The notes: generated by a model from the sequence alone, not told the origin. A DNA stretch of 18,102 bases from Deltaproteobacteria bacterium (GCA_012514925.1 JAAYZI010000204.1:1-18102), one strand, 5' to 3'; shown: positions 1 to 7,824, numbered from the stretch's first letter. Numbers and translations are program-made.

Positions 1-1044
1 AAGCACGTTTGTATCGAGTCCTATGCGTTGGAGCTGGCACCGAATGAGGTCAGCTCCTCTGAGATAGAAGATCGCTTGGCGCCGCTCTATGAGAAACTGC
101 ATGTTCCATTTGGCACATTGGCGCGTCTAAGCGGGATAAAAAGTCGGCACTTTTATGATCGAGACGTCACTCCTTCCCAGGTCGCAACTAACGTTGCTCG
201 GCTGGCTTTGGATCGCGCCGGTTTTGGGAGCGAGCATGTGGGGGCGCTTTTTAATTGCTCAGTGACGCGTGATTATTTTGAGCCGGCCACTGCAGTTTTA
301 GTGCATCGCAATTTAGGACTGTCTGAAGACACTATGGCCATGGATATTTCGAATGCCTGCATAGGTTTTTCGAATGGCATGATGGTGCTGGCGTCAATGA
401 TCGAAAGCGGAGTAACGAAGGCCGGAGTGATCGTTTCGGGGGAGACTCTTACGGGCATTACGGATTGTAGCATGAAGCGCCTGGTGGAAGAGGACCACAT
501 TGATCGTGAAGCATTGCTTAAAACACTCCCGACTTTTACTTTGGGTAGCGGTGCGGCTGCGATGGTGCTCTGTCATGATAGCATCGCCACTAAAGGGCAT
601 AAGATTGTGGGAGCAGCCGCGCGTTCGGCTTCACAGTTTAATGACTTGTGCAAGGGCAACGCTGATTTTTGTTTTTTCCATAATGGGGATTTTAACCCGC
701 TGATGGAGACGGATTCGCATCCGCTTATGGCGGCAGCTTCCAAGTTAGGAGCCCGCACCTGGCAGGATGCTTCTGAGGTTTTGGGATGGAGCGCCGCTGA
801 TATTGATCATATCTTTTGTCACCAAGTAGGCCGCCAGGTGAACGAGGGCTTTTATAAAACTATGGGCTTGCCCATGGATAAAGAGCACACCGTTTATCAG
901 AGTTACGGTAATATGGTTTCGGCGGCGATGCCTTCCGCCCTGATTACGCACGCTGAAGATAACGTTTTGCAAAAGGGTCAAAAGGTCTTATTGACCGCTT
1001 TTGGAAGTGGCTTAAATGCAATTTTTACCGGTTTGATCTGGTAA
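1..1044 (+). CDS. oleA: OleA, acyl-CoA head-to-head condensing enzyme (5' end outside window)
   Basis: This thiolase-fold enzyme (FabH/KAS III relative) joins two long-chain acyl-CoAs into a 2-alkyl-3-keto acid, the first step of long-chain olefin synthesis in the cytoplasm. The frame is open to base 1 and already encodes VCIESYALELAPNEV before the first possible start (TTG at 28). That stretch matches the usual OleA N-terminus, so the true start lies upstream of the window. The nucleophile Cys is in ISNACIGF (codon 358-360), the active-site His in CHQVG (820-822) and the Asn in SYGNM (910-912), giving the Cys-His-Asn set of the family. The C-terminus (AFGSGLNAIFTGLIW) is complete. The downstream oleBC and oleD genes make OleA far more likely than a fatty-acid FabH. 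Confidence 0.93.
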   Translation, partial: KHVCIESYALELAPNEVSSSEIEDRLAPLYEKLHVPFGTLARLSGIKSRHFYDRDVTPSQVATNVARLALDRAGFGSEHVGALFNCSVTRDYFEPATAVLVHRNLGLSEDTMAMDISNACIGFSNGMMVLASMIESGVTKAGVIVSGETLTGITDCSMKRLVEEDHIDREALLKTLPTFTLGSGAAAMVLCHDSIATKGHKIVGAAARSASQFNDLCKGNADFCFFHNGDFNPLMETDSHPLMAAASKLGARTWQDASEVLGWSAADIDHIFCHQVGRQVNEGFYKTMGLPMDKEHTVYQSYGNMVSAAMPSALITHAEDNVLQKGQKVLLTAFGSGLNAIFTGLIW

Positions 1045-1061
1045 TCCCGACAAGAAACACC

Positions 1062-3608
1062 GTGGGCTTTGAAGCTACACTGAAAAAATTACTGCCGTAT
1101 CAGTCGCACTTCGTGACGATAGGCGGGTATCGCATGCACTATCTGGATGAGGGCCAGGGAGCGGTGGTGTTGCTGCTGCACGGCAATCCGACCTGGTGTT
1201 TTTACTACCGTCATTTGATTGAGCAATTAAAAGAAAATTTTCGCGTCATTGCTCCTGACTTTATCGGTTGTGGCCTCTCCGACCATCCAGCCGGTGTCTA
1301 TTTCCGCGCCAGGCAGCGCATTCAACATCTTGAAGAGTTCGTAGCTAAGCTGGAAATTACGAAGTTCTCTTTGGTGATGCACGACTGGGGCGGGTCGATC
1401 GGCACCGGTTTTGCAGTGGAGCATCCTGAACGCGTTGAAAAGTTGGTGTATCTTAACACCACCCTGACTGAAACTGAGAGCCTGCCGCTCCTGATTAAGA
1501 CCGCAGCGCGTCCGTTTATTGGCAAGTATCTGACCAAGTATAGTCGACGCTTTTTAAAGTTTGCGACTTCGCTCGGTGTAAGCCGCAAATTACCGGCGGC
1601 CGTGCGCAAGGCTTATCACTATCCCTACCGCACCCGCGCCAGGCGCACCGCTATTTGGGGTTTTGTCGCGGATATCCCTTTTGACAGCAGTCACCCCAGC
1701 TATTCCGAGATGTTGGGTTTAGCGCCTAAGCTTTCACGCTTTGCCGATACTCCGGTACAGATTGTTTGGGGGTTAAAGGATCCTTGTTTCCATCGTGGCA
1801 TGCTTAATAAGATCATGGCGCACTTTCCGCATGCCCAGGTACTAGAGATTCAAGAGGCTTCCCATTTGGTGCTGGAAGATGCCCCCACTCTGTGCGGGCA
1901 AACGATTCGTGATTTCCTGCTGGGAGAGGCTAGAGCCACCGAGCTTCGCCGGGCTGCCAGCCCTAACGCTTTCTATCAGACCTTTATGCAAACCAGCCGC
2001 GCTTGCGCTGAATCCACCGCGGTGATCGTGCCCAGTTTTTTTGGAGATAGCGTTAAGTACTCGCAGATTAAGTATGCGGATTTAAGCCTTTTGGTTGGTC
2101 AGTACCAGCGTGGGCTTAATGACCTTGGGCTTGCGCGCGGAGATAAGGTTTTGATGTTGGTTTCGCCCGGCATTGATTTTTTGGCGTTGAGTTACGCGGT
2201 TATGGGGCGTGGTGCGGTGCCGGTATTTCTTGACCCAGGCATGGGGAGAGATCGCCTTTTCTCCTGTATCGCGGCATTAAACGCCGATGCTTTTATTGGC
2301 TCCCCGCGAGCGCAAGTACTCAGACTCTTCCGTTCGCGGCTCTTCCCCCGTCTTAAGTTTAATCTGTGTGCCACGGATTGGTATATGCCGGGCACAGTTA
2401 CCACCGGATTCCTAAAAAAGTTTGCAAGCAAGCCGCTGCCCGAGGTGAGCTCGAGCGGCATAGCCGTAATCGCCTACACTTCCGGCGCGACTGGAGTTCC
2501 GAAAGGGGTGATCTTTACGGATGATATGGTCAGGCGCCAGCTAGAGATCTTCCGTGGCGTTTTCGAACTTAAGGCTGGGAAAAAAGATCTTCCTCTGCTT
2601 CCTATCTTCTCCCTGTATGGAGTGGCGCTCGGGGTATGCAGCGTTTTTGCACCTCTTGATCCAGCGCGTCCGCTCTCGCTCGATCCCTCCCAGATATTAA
2701 AGATTATAAATGACCTAAGCATTGAGTCCTCGTTTGGTAGTCCGAGTCTTTGGAATAAGATCTCTGAATACTGCGTGCGCAGTCGCGCCAAGCTGCCCTC
2801 GTTTGAGAAGGTTTATATGGCCGGGGCACCGGTTCCAGCTGGGGTGTTAGAGCGCTTGCAGCAGCTTATGGACAACGGTCACGCCTATACGCCATACGGT
2901 GCTACCGAGGCATTGCCGGTTACCTTGATCTCTGCGACTCAGATCAAAGCGACCACATCGCTTCCAGCTCGTGGCGGGGAGCAGGGCACTCTGGTCGGAA
3001 AGGCCGTTTCAGGAGTTCAGCTGCGGGTGATTAAAAGAGTAACGGGAGCGATCTCACATATCGCCACTGCACAAGCCTGTCAGACTAGAGAGATTGGTGA
3101 GGTCATCGTCAAGGGTGGCAGCATCAGCTCCTCTTATTTCAGGCAGCCAGAGGCGGATGCACTCTCAAAGATAAAAGATGGAGATGGCGTGTGGCACCGT
3201 ATCGGCGATATGGGGTATTTGGATGAGCAGGGTAATCTCTATTTTTGCGGGCGCAAAGCCCATGTAGTTGAGCATGCTGGAAGGGTGTACTACAGCGTTC
3301 CGACGGAGCGGATCTTTAACCAGCATCCGAAGGTGGCGCGTAGCGCGTTGGTTTCCTTGCATAGTGGGAGCGAGGTAGCGATAGTGATCGAGCCACATCC
3401 TCAGTTTTGGCCCGAAAATAAAATGGAACGGAAGATGTTTGCGGCTGAACTGCAGCAGCTTGGGAAGTCGCATGAGATAACGGCAGGCATCACGAAGTTC
3501 TTCTTTCATGAGTCCTTTCCAGTAGACGGCCGCCACAATGCTAAAATTTTCAGAGATCAGTTGGGGCACTGGGCAGAATCTTTGGATGGTTATTCTAAGG
3601 CGGCTTGA
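1062..3608 (+). CDS. oleBC: OleBC fusion: beta-lactone decarboxylase plus beta-lactone synthetase
   Basis: This 848-residue protein fuses two olefin-pathway enzymes. Residues about 1-290 are an alpha/beta hydrolase of the haloalkane-dehalogenase type (OleB, which decarboxylates the beta-lactone to a cis-olefin): HGNPTW at 40-45, nucleophile Asp108 in MHDWGG, acid Asp240 in GLKDP, His268 in ASHLVLED. Residues about 310-848 are an AMP-forming adenylating enzyme (OleC, which activates the beta-hydroxy acid and closes the beta-lactone): phosphate loop TSGATGVPKG at 473-482, YGATE at 612-616, Asp716 in GDMGYLD, and a late Lys828 in HNAKIF. The start is GTG 1062, 17 bases after oleA, with only a weak purine-rich site upstream. 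OleB/OleC fusions are known in several bacterial groups, so this is a genuine fusion rather than a frameshift artefact. Confidence 0.92.
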   Translation: MGFEATLKKLLPYQSHFVTIGGYRMHYLDEGQGAVVLLLHGNPTWCFYYRHLIEQLKENFRVIAPDFIGCGLSDHPAGVYFRARQRIQHLEEFVAKLEITKFSLVMHDWGGSIGTGFAVEHPERVEKLVYLNTTLTETESLPLLIKTAARPFIGKYLTKYSRRFLKFATSLGVSRKLPAAVRKAYHYPYRTRARRTAIWGFVADIPFDSSHPSYSEMLGLAPKLSRFADTPVQIVWGLKDPCFHRGMLNKIMAHFPHAQVLEIQEASHLVLEDAPTLCGQTIRDFLLGEARATELRRAASPNAFYQTFMQTSRACAESTAVIVPSFFGDSVKYSQIKYADLSLLVGQYQRGLNDLGLARGDKVLMLVSPGIDFLALSYAVMGRGAVPVFLDPGMGRDRLFSCIAALNADAFIGSPRAQVLRLFRSRLFPRLKFNLCATDWYMPGTVTTGFLKKFASKPLPEVSSSGIAVIAYTSGATGVPKGVIFTDDMVRRQLEIFRGVFELKAGKKDLPLLPIFSLYGVALGVCSVFAPLDPARPLSLDPSQILKIINDLSIESSFGSPSLWNKISEYCVRSRAKLPSFEKVYMAGAPVPAGVLERLQQLMDNGHAYTPYGATEALPVTLISATQIKATTSLPARGGEQGTLVGKAVSGVQLRVIKRVTGAISHIATAQACQTREIGEVIVKGGSISSSYFRQPEADALSKIKDGDGVWHRIGDMGYLDEQGNLYFCGRKAHVVEHAGRVYYSVPTERIFNQHPKVARSALVSLHSGSEVAIVIEPHPQFWPENKMERKMFAAELQQLGKSHEITAGITKFFFHESFPVDGRHNAKIFRDQLGHWAESLDGYSKAA

Positions 3609-3610
3609 TT

Positions 3611-4606
3611 ATGAAATTTGTAGTGATAGGAGGGGGCGGTTTTTTGGGGAAGGCTCTATGCATGCGTCTTATCGGGGACGGCCATGCCGTTGCTTCGATT
3701 TCGCGTGGACGTTACGTGGAGCTTGAGAACGCCGGAGTGAAGTGCTACCGCGCTGATATTTGCGAGGATCTAAGCCCGATCGGTCAGGCTTTTGAGGACG
3801 CGAACGCGGTTTTCCATACTGCCTCCAAGGTTGAAATGTGGGGCGACTACGATGAATTTTTCAAGGTTAATGTATGTGGCACCCGCAATATTATTAAAGC
3901 CTGCCAGAAATTTAAGGTACCTAAGCTGATTTACACCAGTTCGCCCAGTGTTATCGCGGATGGTACGAATTTACGCGGCGTTGATGAGAGCTATCCGTAC
4001 CCTAAGCGTTTTGAGGCTCACTATCCAGCAACAAAGGCCCAGGCTGAAAGGGAGGTTCTTCAGGCCAACTCAGAAAGTTTATATACAGCGGCTCTAAGGC
4101 CTCACATGATTTGGGGGCCGGGGGATACTCACCTTACTGCGACTGTCTTGGAAAGGGCTCGCGCCGGTAGGTTAATGCGGGTTGGTGGTGGAAAAAACAT
4201 TGTAGATTTTAGCTTCATTGATGATTGCGTTCAGGCTCACATTGACGCGACAGGAGCGCTAGATCGTAACAGTGCCTCGCGCGGGCGGGCTTATTTTGTG
4301 AGTCAAGGTGAGCCGGTAAGTTTATGGGGCTGGATTGATGAAGTGTTGGAGCGAAATGGATTGCCTCGGATTAAGAGAAGCCTGCCGTATGGTTTGGCAA
4401 AGGTCTTGGCTTGTGGCTGTGAAGCTGTGGCGAAGTTGCGCTCAGGCTCGGCGTTACCTTTACTTACTCGGTTCCTAGTATTTGAGATGGCCACTGATCA
4501 CTACTTTGATATATCGGCCGCCAAGCGCGAGCTGGGCTATGCCCCACGTTGGACCATGGCTGCGGCTATGGACCGCACTTTCCCTAGAAGTAATAGCGCC
4601 CTTTAG
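3611..4606 (+). CDS. oleD: OleD, NADPH-dependent 2-alkyl-3-keto acid reductase
   Basis: This extended short-chain dehydrogenase reduces the OleA product to the beta-hydroxy acid used by OleC. The Rossmann motif GGGGFLG lies at residues 7-13 and the catalytic pair is Tyr138/Lys142 in YPATK, preceded by YTSSPSV, which supplies the active-site Ser. The pattern and length (331 residues) fit the 3-beta-HSD/NAD-epimerase branch to which OleD belongs. I chose ATG 3611, two bases after the oleBC stop, over TTG 3605, which sits inside the oleBC end. TAAGG at 3596-3600 could serve as its ribosome site, so translation is probably coupled to oleBC. This gene completes the OleABCD set. Confidence 0.92.
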   Translation: MKFVVIGGGGFLGKALCMRLIGDGHAVASISRGRYVELENAGVKCYRADICEDLSPIGQAFEDANAVFHTASKVEMWGDYDEFFKVNVCGTRNIIKACQKFKVPKLIYTSSPSVIADGTNLRGVDESYPYPKRFEAHYPATKAQAEREVLQANSESLYTAALRPHMIWGPGDTHLTATVLERARAGRLMRVGGGKNIVDFSFIDDCVQAHIDATGALDRNSASRGRAYFVSQGEPVSLWGWIDEVLERNGLPRIKRSLPYGLAKVLACGCEAVAKLRSGSALPLLTRFLVFEMATDHYFDISAAKRELGYAPRWTMAAAMDRTFPRSNSAL

Positions 4607-4726
4607 GTGTGGAAGTTTGGACTTAGTGTTACAAACAGTGCCTAGATTAATCGTATATAGGCGTGACTTTATTATTTTATACGAAGAGGACTGACACGAT
4701 CTATACATATGGCGGAGGATTAAGAG

Positions 4727-6139
4727 ATGCATCATGACTTCGACATTATTGTGCTCGGCATGGGCCCGGCGGGAATGGCAGTTTCAGCTATGGGCTCTGA
4801 GATGGGGCTTAAGGTTTGCTCGATTGAGCCGCGAGCTTTGGGCGGTGAGTGCATGAACATAGGGTGTATCCCCAGCAAGGCGCTGCTGCGCGCCGGTAAA
4901 CTCCGCTGGGCCACTCGGCATCTAGCCGAGCGCGGACTTACAGCAGCGACTCCACCCGAATTGCGAGGCGTGTTTTCGCGTTTGCAGGAAGACTTACGAT
5001 ATATCGGCGAAAACAAGACTAGTTCAATGTTTTCTAAAGTTGAGCTGGTGCTGCAAAAAGGTCGAGCGCGTTTCGTGGATCCTCACACCGTGGAAGTGGG
5101 TGGTCGGCGCATTTCAGGGCGGCGAATCTTTATTGCTATGGGAACTGCTCCTATGGTGCCGCAGCTTCCCGGTCTAAAGCCCGAGGAATGCCTGACTAAT
5201 GAGAATCTTTTCTCGCTTAGCGCCGTGCCCGACCGGCTGGTGGTTTGGGGCGGCGGAGCAATCGCTTGCGAGATGGCCCAGGCTTTCAGCCGTTTGGGAA
5301 GTAAAGTGGAGATGATTATCCGTGCTCCGCATCTTCTGCGGCGCCAGGATCCAGATGCTGTGGCGCTTTTGGAAAAGACTTTTGCCGCTGAAGGGATAAC
5401 CATTCATGCTGGCACTACGATCACTAAAATCGAGGATGGCCGACGTATTTTTTTAGAAAATGGCACTGTCCTAGAAAGCGAGCGGTTGCTGGTGGCTTTG
5501 GGTAGGCGGCGCGATTATCGTGACCTCAATCTGGAGGCCGCCGGGGTGGCCGCCACTGAGCGGGGTATAACCGTAAACGGCTCGTTGCAGACTAGTGTGC
5601 CGCATATATTCGCGATTGGCGATTGTAACGGGTATCATGAATTTTCCCATGCCGCTATGCATCAGGGTATGACGGCTTTGATGAATTGTTTATTGCCGCG
5701 GTTTGGTCGCTTGGATTTCCGCCGTTATGTCGTGCCGGCCGCAATTTTTACGGAACCACAGATTTCGCAGGTGGGTCTGAGTCACACCGAATTGGAAAAG
5801 AGTGGTCGTCGGCATGAGGTAATCCGGGTCAATTATAGCGATTACGGCGCGGCTATTGCAGAGGGTGTGGATCAGGGTTTCGTCAAGGTGTTTGTCAGTC
5901 CGAGCGGGAAGGTCTTAGGCGCGGTGGTGGCTGGCGAGGGTTCGGGCGAAATGATCAATGAGTGGGCGCTGGCTGTTCAAAAGGGTGTCCGTATCCATTC
6001 GATCATGATGTTGCAGCACTCGTTCCCAACTATGTCGTTTCTTAATAAACGCATCGCAGAAACTTGGATGATGGGCAAGGTGCGCGCCCATGCCTGGATG
6101 CGCCGCGCCGCGCAGTTTATGTTTCGACTGGGAGATTGA
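4727..6139 (+). CDS. FAD-dependent pyridine nucleotide-disulfide oxidoreductase (DLD/mercuric reductase-like)
   Basis: This 470-residue flavoprotein belongs to the dihydrolipoamide dehydrogenase/mercuric reductase/transhydrogenase family. The N-terminal FAD motif GMGPAGM is followed by the redox pair Cys42/Cys47 in GGECMNIGCIPSK. A second nucleotide-binding motif is GGGAIACEMA, and the second FAD contact is FAIGDCNG. The C-terminal dimerisation domain reads QHSFPTMSF (residues 430-438), so the His and Glu of the classical HPTxSE dyad are both Phe (433 and 438). True lipoamide dehydrogenase activity is therefore doubtful, and the substrate is unknown. A strong ribosome site (GGAGG, 4714-4718) sits 8 bases before the ATG. 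The gene is 120 bases from oleD; a link to olefin synthesis is only inferred from position. No MerA-type N-terminal metal domain is present. Confidence 0.85.
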   Translation: MHHDFDIIVLGMGPAGMAVSAMGSEMGLKVCSIEPRALGGECMNIGCIPSKALLRAGKLRWATRHLAERGLTAATPPELRGVFSRLQEDLRYIGENKTSSMFSKVELVLQKGRARFVDPHTVEVGGRRISGRRIFIAMGTAPMVPQLPGLKPEECLTNENLFSLSAVPDRLVVWGGGAIACEMAQAFSRLGSKVEMIIRAPHLLRRQDPDAVALLEKTFAAEGITIHAGTTITKIEDGRRIFLENGTVLESERLLVALGRRRDYRDLNLEAAGVAATERGITVNGSLQTSVPHIFAIGDCNGYHEFSHAAMHQGMTALMNCLLPRFGRLDFRRYVVPAAIFTEPQISQVGLSHTELEKSGRRHEVIRVNYSDYGAAIAEGVDQGFVKVFVSPSGKVLGAVVAGEGSGEMINEWALAVQKGVRIHSIMMLQHSFPTMSFLNKRIAETWMMGKVRAHAWMRRAAQFMFRLGD

Positions 6140-6187
6140 TCATCCTTTGCTTGTGCGATCTCTCATCCTCCCCCTAAAGAAGATGGT

Positions 6188-6205
6188 TCCCCGAGGGGAC
6201 TTTTT
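6188..6205 (+). terminator. Weak candidate intrinsic terminator after the flavoprotein gene
   Basis: A short G/C stem (TCCC/GGGA with a CGAG loop) is followed after one base by five T residues, 49 bases after the stop codon. The stem is only about 4 bp, so efficiency is uncertain. Confidence 0.35.
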
Positions 6206-6312
6206 CCCTCTGCTTTGGTGTTGGTGGATTTTGTGTAATCAATTCCATTATATTCTGTCACCACGATCTGAGGGTGTAGATCTAAATCCTTACCTTGTTC
6301 CTAATCCAATTC

Positions 6313-6330
6313 ACTTTCTCTGGAGAAAGT
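6313..6330. repeat. Dispersed palindromic repeat, copy A (diverged)
   Basis: The sequence ACTTTCTC-TG-GAGAAAGT is a perfect 8-bp inverted repeat around a two-base centre. The centre is TG, where the other three copies have CA. It is preceded by AATTC as in copies B and C. An AACGGTATCC block at 6337 resembles AACGGTTACC of copies B and C but lies about six bases closer to the core. This suggests an older or diverged member that bounds the islet on its left. Confidence 0.8.
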
Positions 6331-6434
6331 GGAGATAACGGTATCCGTTCATATGAATAATAAATTAAGTGATTACAATGTGTTACCAGTGAAATGTGTA
6401 AGCGGTTACGTTAAGTTATATAAATTATTCGAAC

Positions 6435-6464
6435 TTGACAGATACATGTATTAATAAATATGAT
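6435..6464 (+). promoter_or_regulatory. Sigma-70-type promoter of vapBC, positioned for a leaderless mRNA
   Basis: A perfect -35 hexamer TTGACA (6435-6440) and a near-consensus -10 TATGAT (6459-6464) are separated by 18 bases. The expected start point, about 7 bases after the -10, coincides with the vapB ATG at 6471, and no Shine-Dalgarno sequence lies between. The spacer contains the 10-bp palindrome ATACATGTAT (6442-6451), a plausible autoregulatory operator for the ribbon-helix-helix antitoxin. Confidence 0.7.
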
Positions 6465-6470
6465 AGATGT

Positions 6471-6719
6471 ATGAAGCCCATTACAATCAATGTAAGTGTA
6501 CCTGTATATCAACAATATAAAGAGTATGCCCTAAAACGGGGTCGCAGCGTGTCTGAATTGATTCGCGAAGCGATGGATCAGTTTATCCGAGAACGAGTTG
6601 AGAATCGTCCTTCGCTGCATAATTTTAGGCCGATAGGGCTTGAGCTTTTAGCTGATGCTAAAATTATTGGTGACGATCTAATGGATGAAATGGTCAGCCA
6701 TGGCACTGATCGGTGTTGA
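6471..6719 (+). CDS. vapB: Ribbon-helix-helix antitoxin (VapB/CopG-like)
   Basis: This small 82-residue protein has an N-terminal ribbon-helix-helix DNA-binding domain: beta strand KPITINVSVP, helix VYQQYKEYALKRG, then SVSELIREAMDQFIRER. Its C-terminal tail (about 45-82) is likely the part that wraps and inhibits the toxin. An in-frame TTG at 6435 would extend it by 12 residues, but that TTG is the -35 box of the promoter, so ATG 6471 is preferred. The stop overlaps the downstream toxin start by 20 bases, the usual coupled antitoxin-toxin layout. It probably represses its own promoter through ATACATGTAT. The assignment to VapB rests on the RHH fold and the PIN-domain partner; the sequence alone is too short to name a subfamily. 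Confidence 0.82.
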   Translation: MKPITINVSVPVYQQYKEYALKRGRSVSELIREAMDQFIRERVENRPSLHNFRPIGLELLADAKIIGDDLMDEMVSHGTDRC

Positions 6720-7143
6720 CACGACATTTTTAGTGCAACTTGAGCTTTCGGCGTTGGATGTTTCAGTCGCAGCAAGGCGTCTTTTGGGAAGGGTACTTCA
6801 GGAAGGGGCTGAACTGGGAATCGCTTTCCAAGTTCTTTCTGAGTTCATGCATATTGTTACTGATACTAAGCGGTTCACTTTTCCACTTGATATGTCTCAG
6901 GCTGTTGATCGAGCCAAGTATTGGTGGGAAGCGCGGGAGGTTAGGCAGATCATTCCGTCGGTTAGTGAGTGTGCGTTAACTTTTAAATGGTTGGAAAAAT
7001 ACGGCTTGGGTCGAAAGCGCTTGCTCGATACGCAGCTTGCAGTTGCTTATCACTGCGCTGGTATTGTAACTATTATCTCCTCCAATGAACGGGATTTTGA
7101 AATTTTTAAGTGCTTTAAGGTGATCTCACCTGCCGATCAGTGA
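6700..7143 (+). CDS. vapC: PIN-domain ribonuclease toxin (VapC-like)
   Basis: This 147-residue PIN-domain protein is predicted to be an Mg-dependent endoribonuclease toxin that cleaves structured RNA such as tRNA. The acidic active-site set is visible: Asp7 in IGVDTTFL, Glu48 in LSEFMHI, Asp110 in LLDTQLA and Asp132 in SSNERDF. All four are intact, so the toxin could be active. I chose ATG 6700 (MALIGVD), which puts the first beta strand at the N-terminus as usual for PIN toxins. An in-frame ATG at 6685 adds only five residues. The start lies inside vapB, so production is coupled to the antitoxin. Confidence 0.86.
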   Translation: MALIGVDTTFLVQLELSALDVSVAARRLLGRVLQEGAELGIAFQVLSEFMHIVTDTKRFTFPLDMSQAVDRAKYWWEAREVRQIIPSVSECALTFKWLEKYGLGRKRLLDTQLAVAYHCAGIVTIISSNERDFEIFKCFKVISPADQ

Positions 7144-7202
7144 AGCTACGATTTTTTAGTGGCGCAATCGACTTGGCTGCATCTTATTCCTCGAAAGGTA
7201 TA

Positions 7203-7325
7203 ATGGCCCTCGTCAGCCCCTCACAGCGAGAGATGATGAAGTTTATAGCTGCATTTGAAAAAGGTAGCGAAGGCATTTGGCTTTGGTCTGCTGATAATAA
7301 AGCCCTTTTGAACTGTTGTGCTTAA
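7203..7325 (+). CDS. Doubtful 40-residue open frame between the two toxin-antitoxin modules
   Basis: An ATG at 7203 follows a modest ribosome site (AAAGG, 7194-7198) and opens a 40-residue frame (MALVSPSQREMMKF...). The same frame is open back to a GTG at 7140 that overlaps the vapC stop. I recognise no domain, membrane segment or family motif. It may be chance, a short peptide, or a remnant of an earlier gene, since the neighbouring HEPN gene is also decayed. Confidence 0.18.
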   Translation: MALVSPSQREMMKFIAAFEKGSEGIWLWSADNKALLNCCA

Positions 7326-7338
7326 GACGAAGGAGTCT

Positions 7339-7656
7339 ATGGGTATATCTGAATTGGTAAGCGGAATAGTGAGTAAGATTGTGGATGCTTGCCGACCGGA
7401 TAAGGTAATTGTTTTTGGATCGTACATCACCAGTAGTGATCAAGAACCAAACGACCTTGATATATTGGTGGTAATGCCATCTCAACTGCCCCGTCATAAA
7501 AGAGCCGTACCAATTAGACGGTTGTTTAGGCCAGCACCATGCGCCATGGATATTCTGGTTTATACCCCTGAGGAGGTAGCTATGTGGCTGGGAACTGCCA
7601 ACCACATTGTTACGGAAGCTTTTGAAAACGGGGAAGTGGTATATGAAAAAGAGTAA
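7339..7656 (+). CDS. mntA: MNT-domain nucleotidyltransferase antitoxin
   Basis: This 105-residue minimal nucleotidyltransferase shows the family motif GSY followed by D-x-D: Gly27-Ser28, Asp39 and Asp41 in NDLDILVV, with a third carboxylate at Asp71 in AMDILVY. Proteins of this type act as antitoxins that AMPylate their partner HEPN ribonuclease (HepT/MntA modules). ATG 7339 is chosen because AAGGAG (7330-7335) lies just upstream, although the 3-base gap is short; GTG 7318 is the alternative. The expected partner begins at 7643, overlapping this gene's end by 14 bases, but it is broken. The antitoxin therefore appears intact while its toxin is dead. Confidence 0.85.
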   Translation: MGISELVSGIVSKIVDACRPDKVIVFGSYITSSDQEPNDLDILVVMPSQLPRHKRAVPIRRLFRPAPCAMDILVYTPEEVAMWLGTANHIVTEAFENGEVVYEKE

Positions 7657-7824
7657 CTTTGATTTTGCGCAGTAGTGATTGCACAAAGCAGAGAATGACC
7701 TAATAAGCGGCAGGCAAATTTTGACTCTTGAGTGTGGCCCACGGACACTCCTAGTTTTCATACACAACAGGCAGTCGAGAAAGCTCTTAAAGTTTTTTCG
7801 TTTTCAGCCTGGGCTGTAAAAATT
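7643..7824 (+). pseudogene. hepT: Decayed HEPN-domain toxin gene (HepT-like), truncated
   Basis: Translation from ATG 7643 (inside the mntA end, the normal coupled layout) gives MKKSNFDFAQ, then two adjacent stops (TAG 7673, TGA 7676), then LHKAENDLISGRQILTLECG. After a one-base loss near 7738, frame 7738-7824 reads PTDTPSFHTQQAVEKALKVF. This is the hallmark HEPN segment (KAENDL... FHxQQAxEKALK). Each stop is one substitution from a coding codon; TGA to TGG would give the usual WLHKAENDL. Homology ends where repeat copy B begins (about 7821). The C-terminal half, including the R-x4-6-H ribonuclease motif, is absent. It was found by reading across frames, and no continuous open frame reveals it. 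Confidence 0.8.

Larger units (their letters stand above)
6140..6434. other. AT-rich intergenic left edge of the toxin-antitoxin islet
   Basis: I see no convincing gene between the flavoprotein stop and the vapB promoter. It holds a weak terminator-like hairpin (6188-6205), repeat copy A (6313-6330), the inverted repeat AACGG-TAT-CCGTT (6337-6349) and the 10-bp palindrome TTCATATGAA (6348-6357). An open frame across 6090-6338 overlaps the 3' end of the flavoprotein gene and looks like a shadow frame. Confidence 0.5.

Noticed and set aside
28..30. TTG 28 as the oleA start
   Set aside because: The frame upstream to base 1 encodes conserved OleA N-terminal residues, so the gene begins before the window.
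4607..4726. Promoter in the oleD-flavoprotein gap
   Set aside because: The gap is AT-rich, but no hexamer pair with acceptable spacing could be defended.
6090..6338. Open frame overlapping the flavoprotein end
   Set aside because: It starts inside the flavoprotein gene in another frame, has no domain and runs into repeat copy A.
6435..6470. N-terminal extension of VapB from TTG 6435
   Set aside because: The TTG is the first half of a perfect -35 box and the -10 lies within the extension. The RHH domain starts properly at ATG 6471.
7140..7202. Longer start (GTG 7140) for the small frame before mntA
   Set aside because: It has no ribosome site, overlaps the vapC stop and encodes no recognisable sequence. 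Only the ATG 7203 form is listed, at low confidence.
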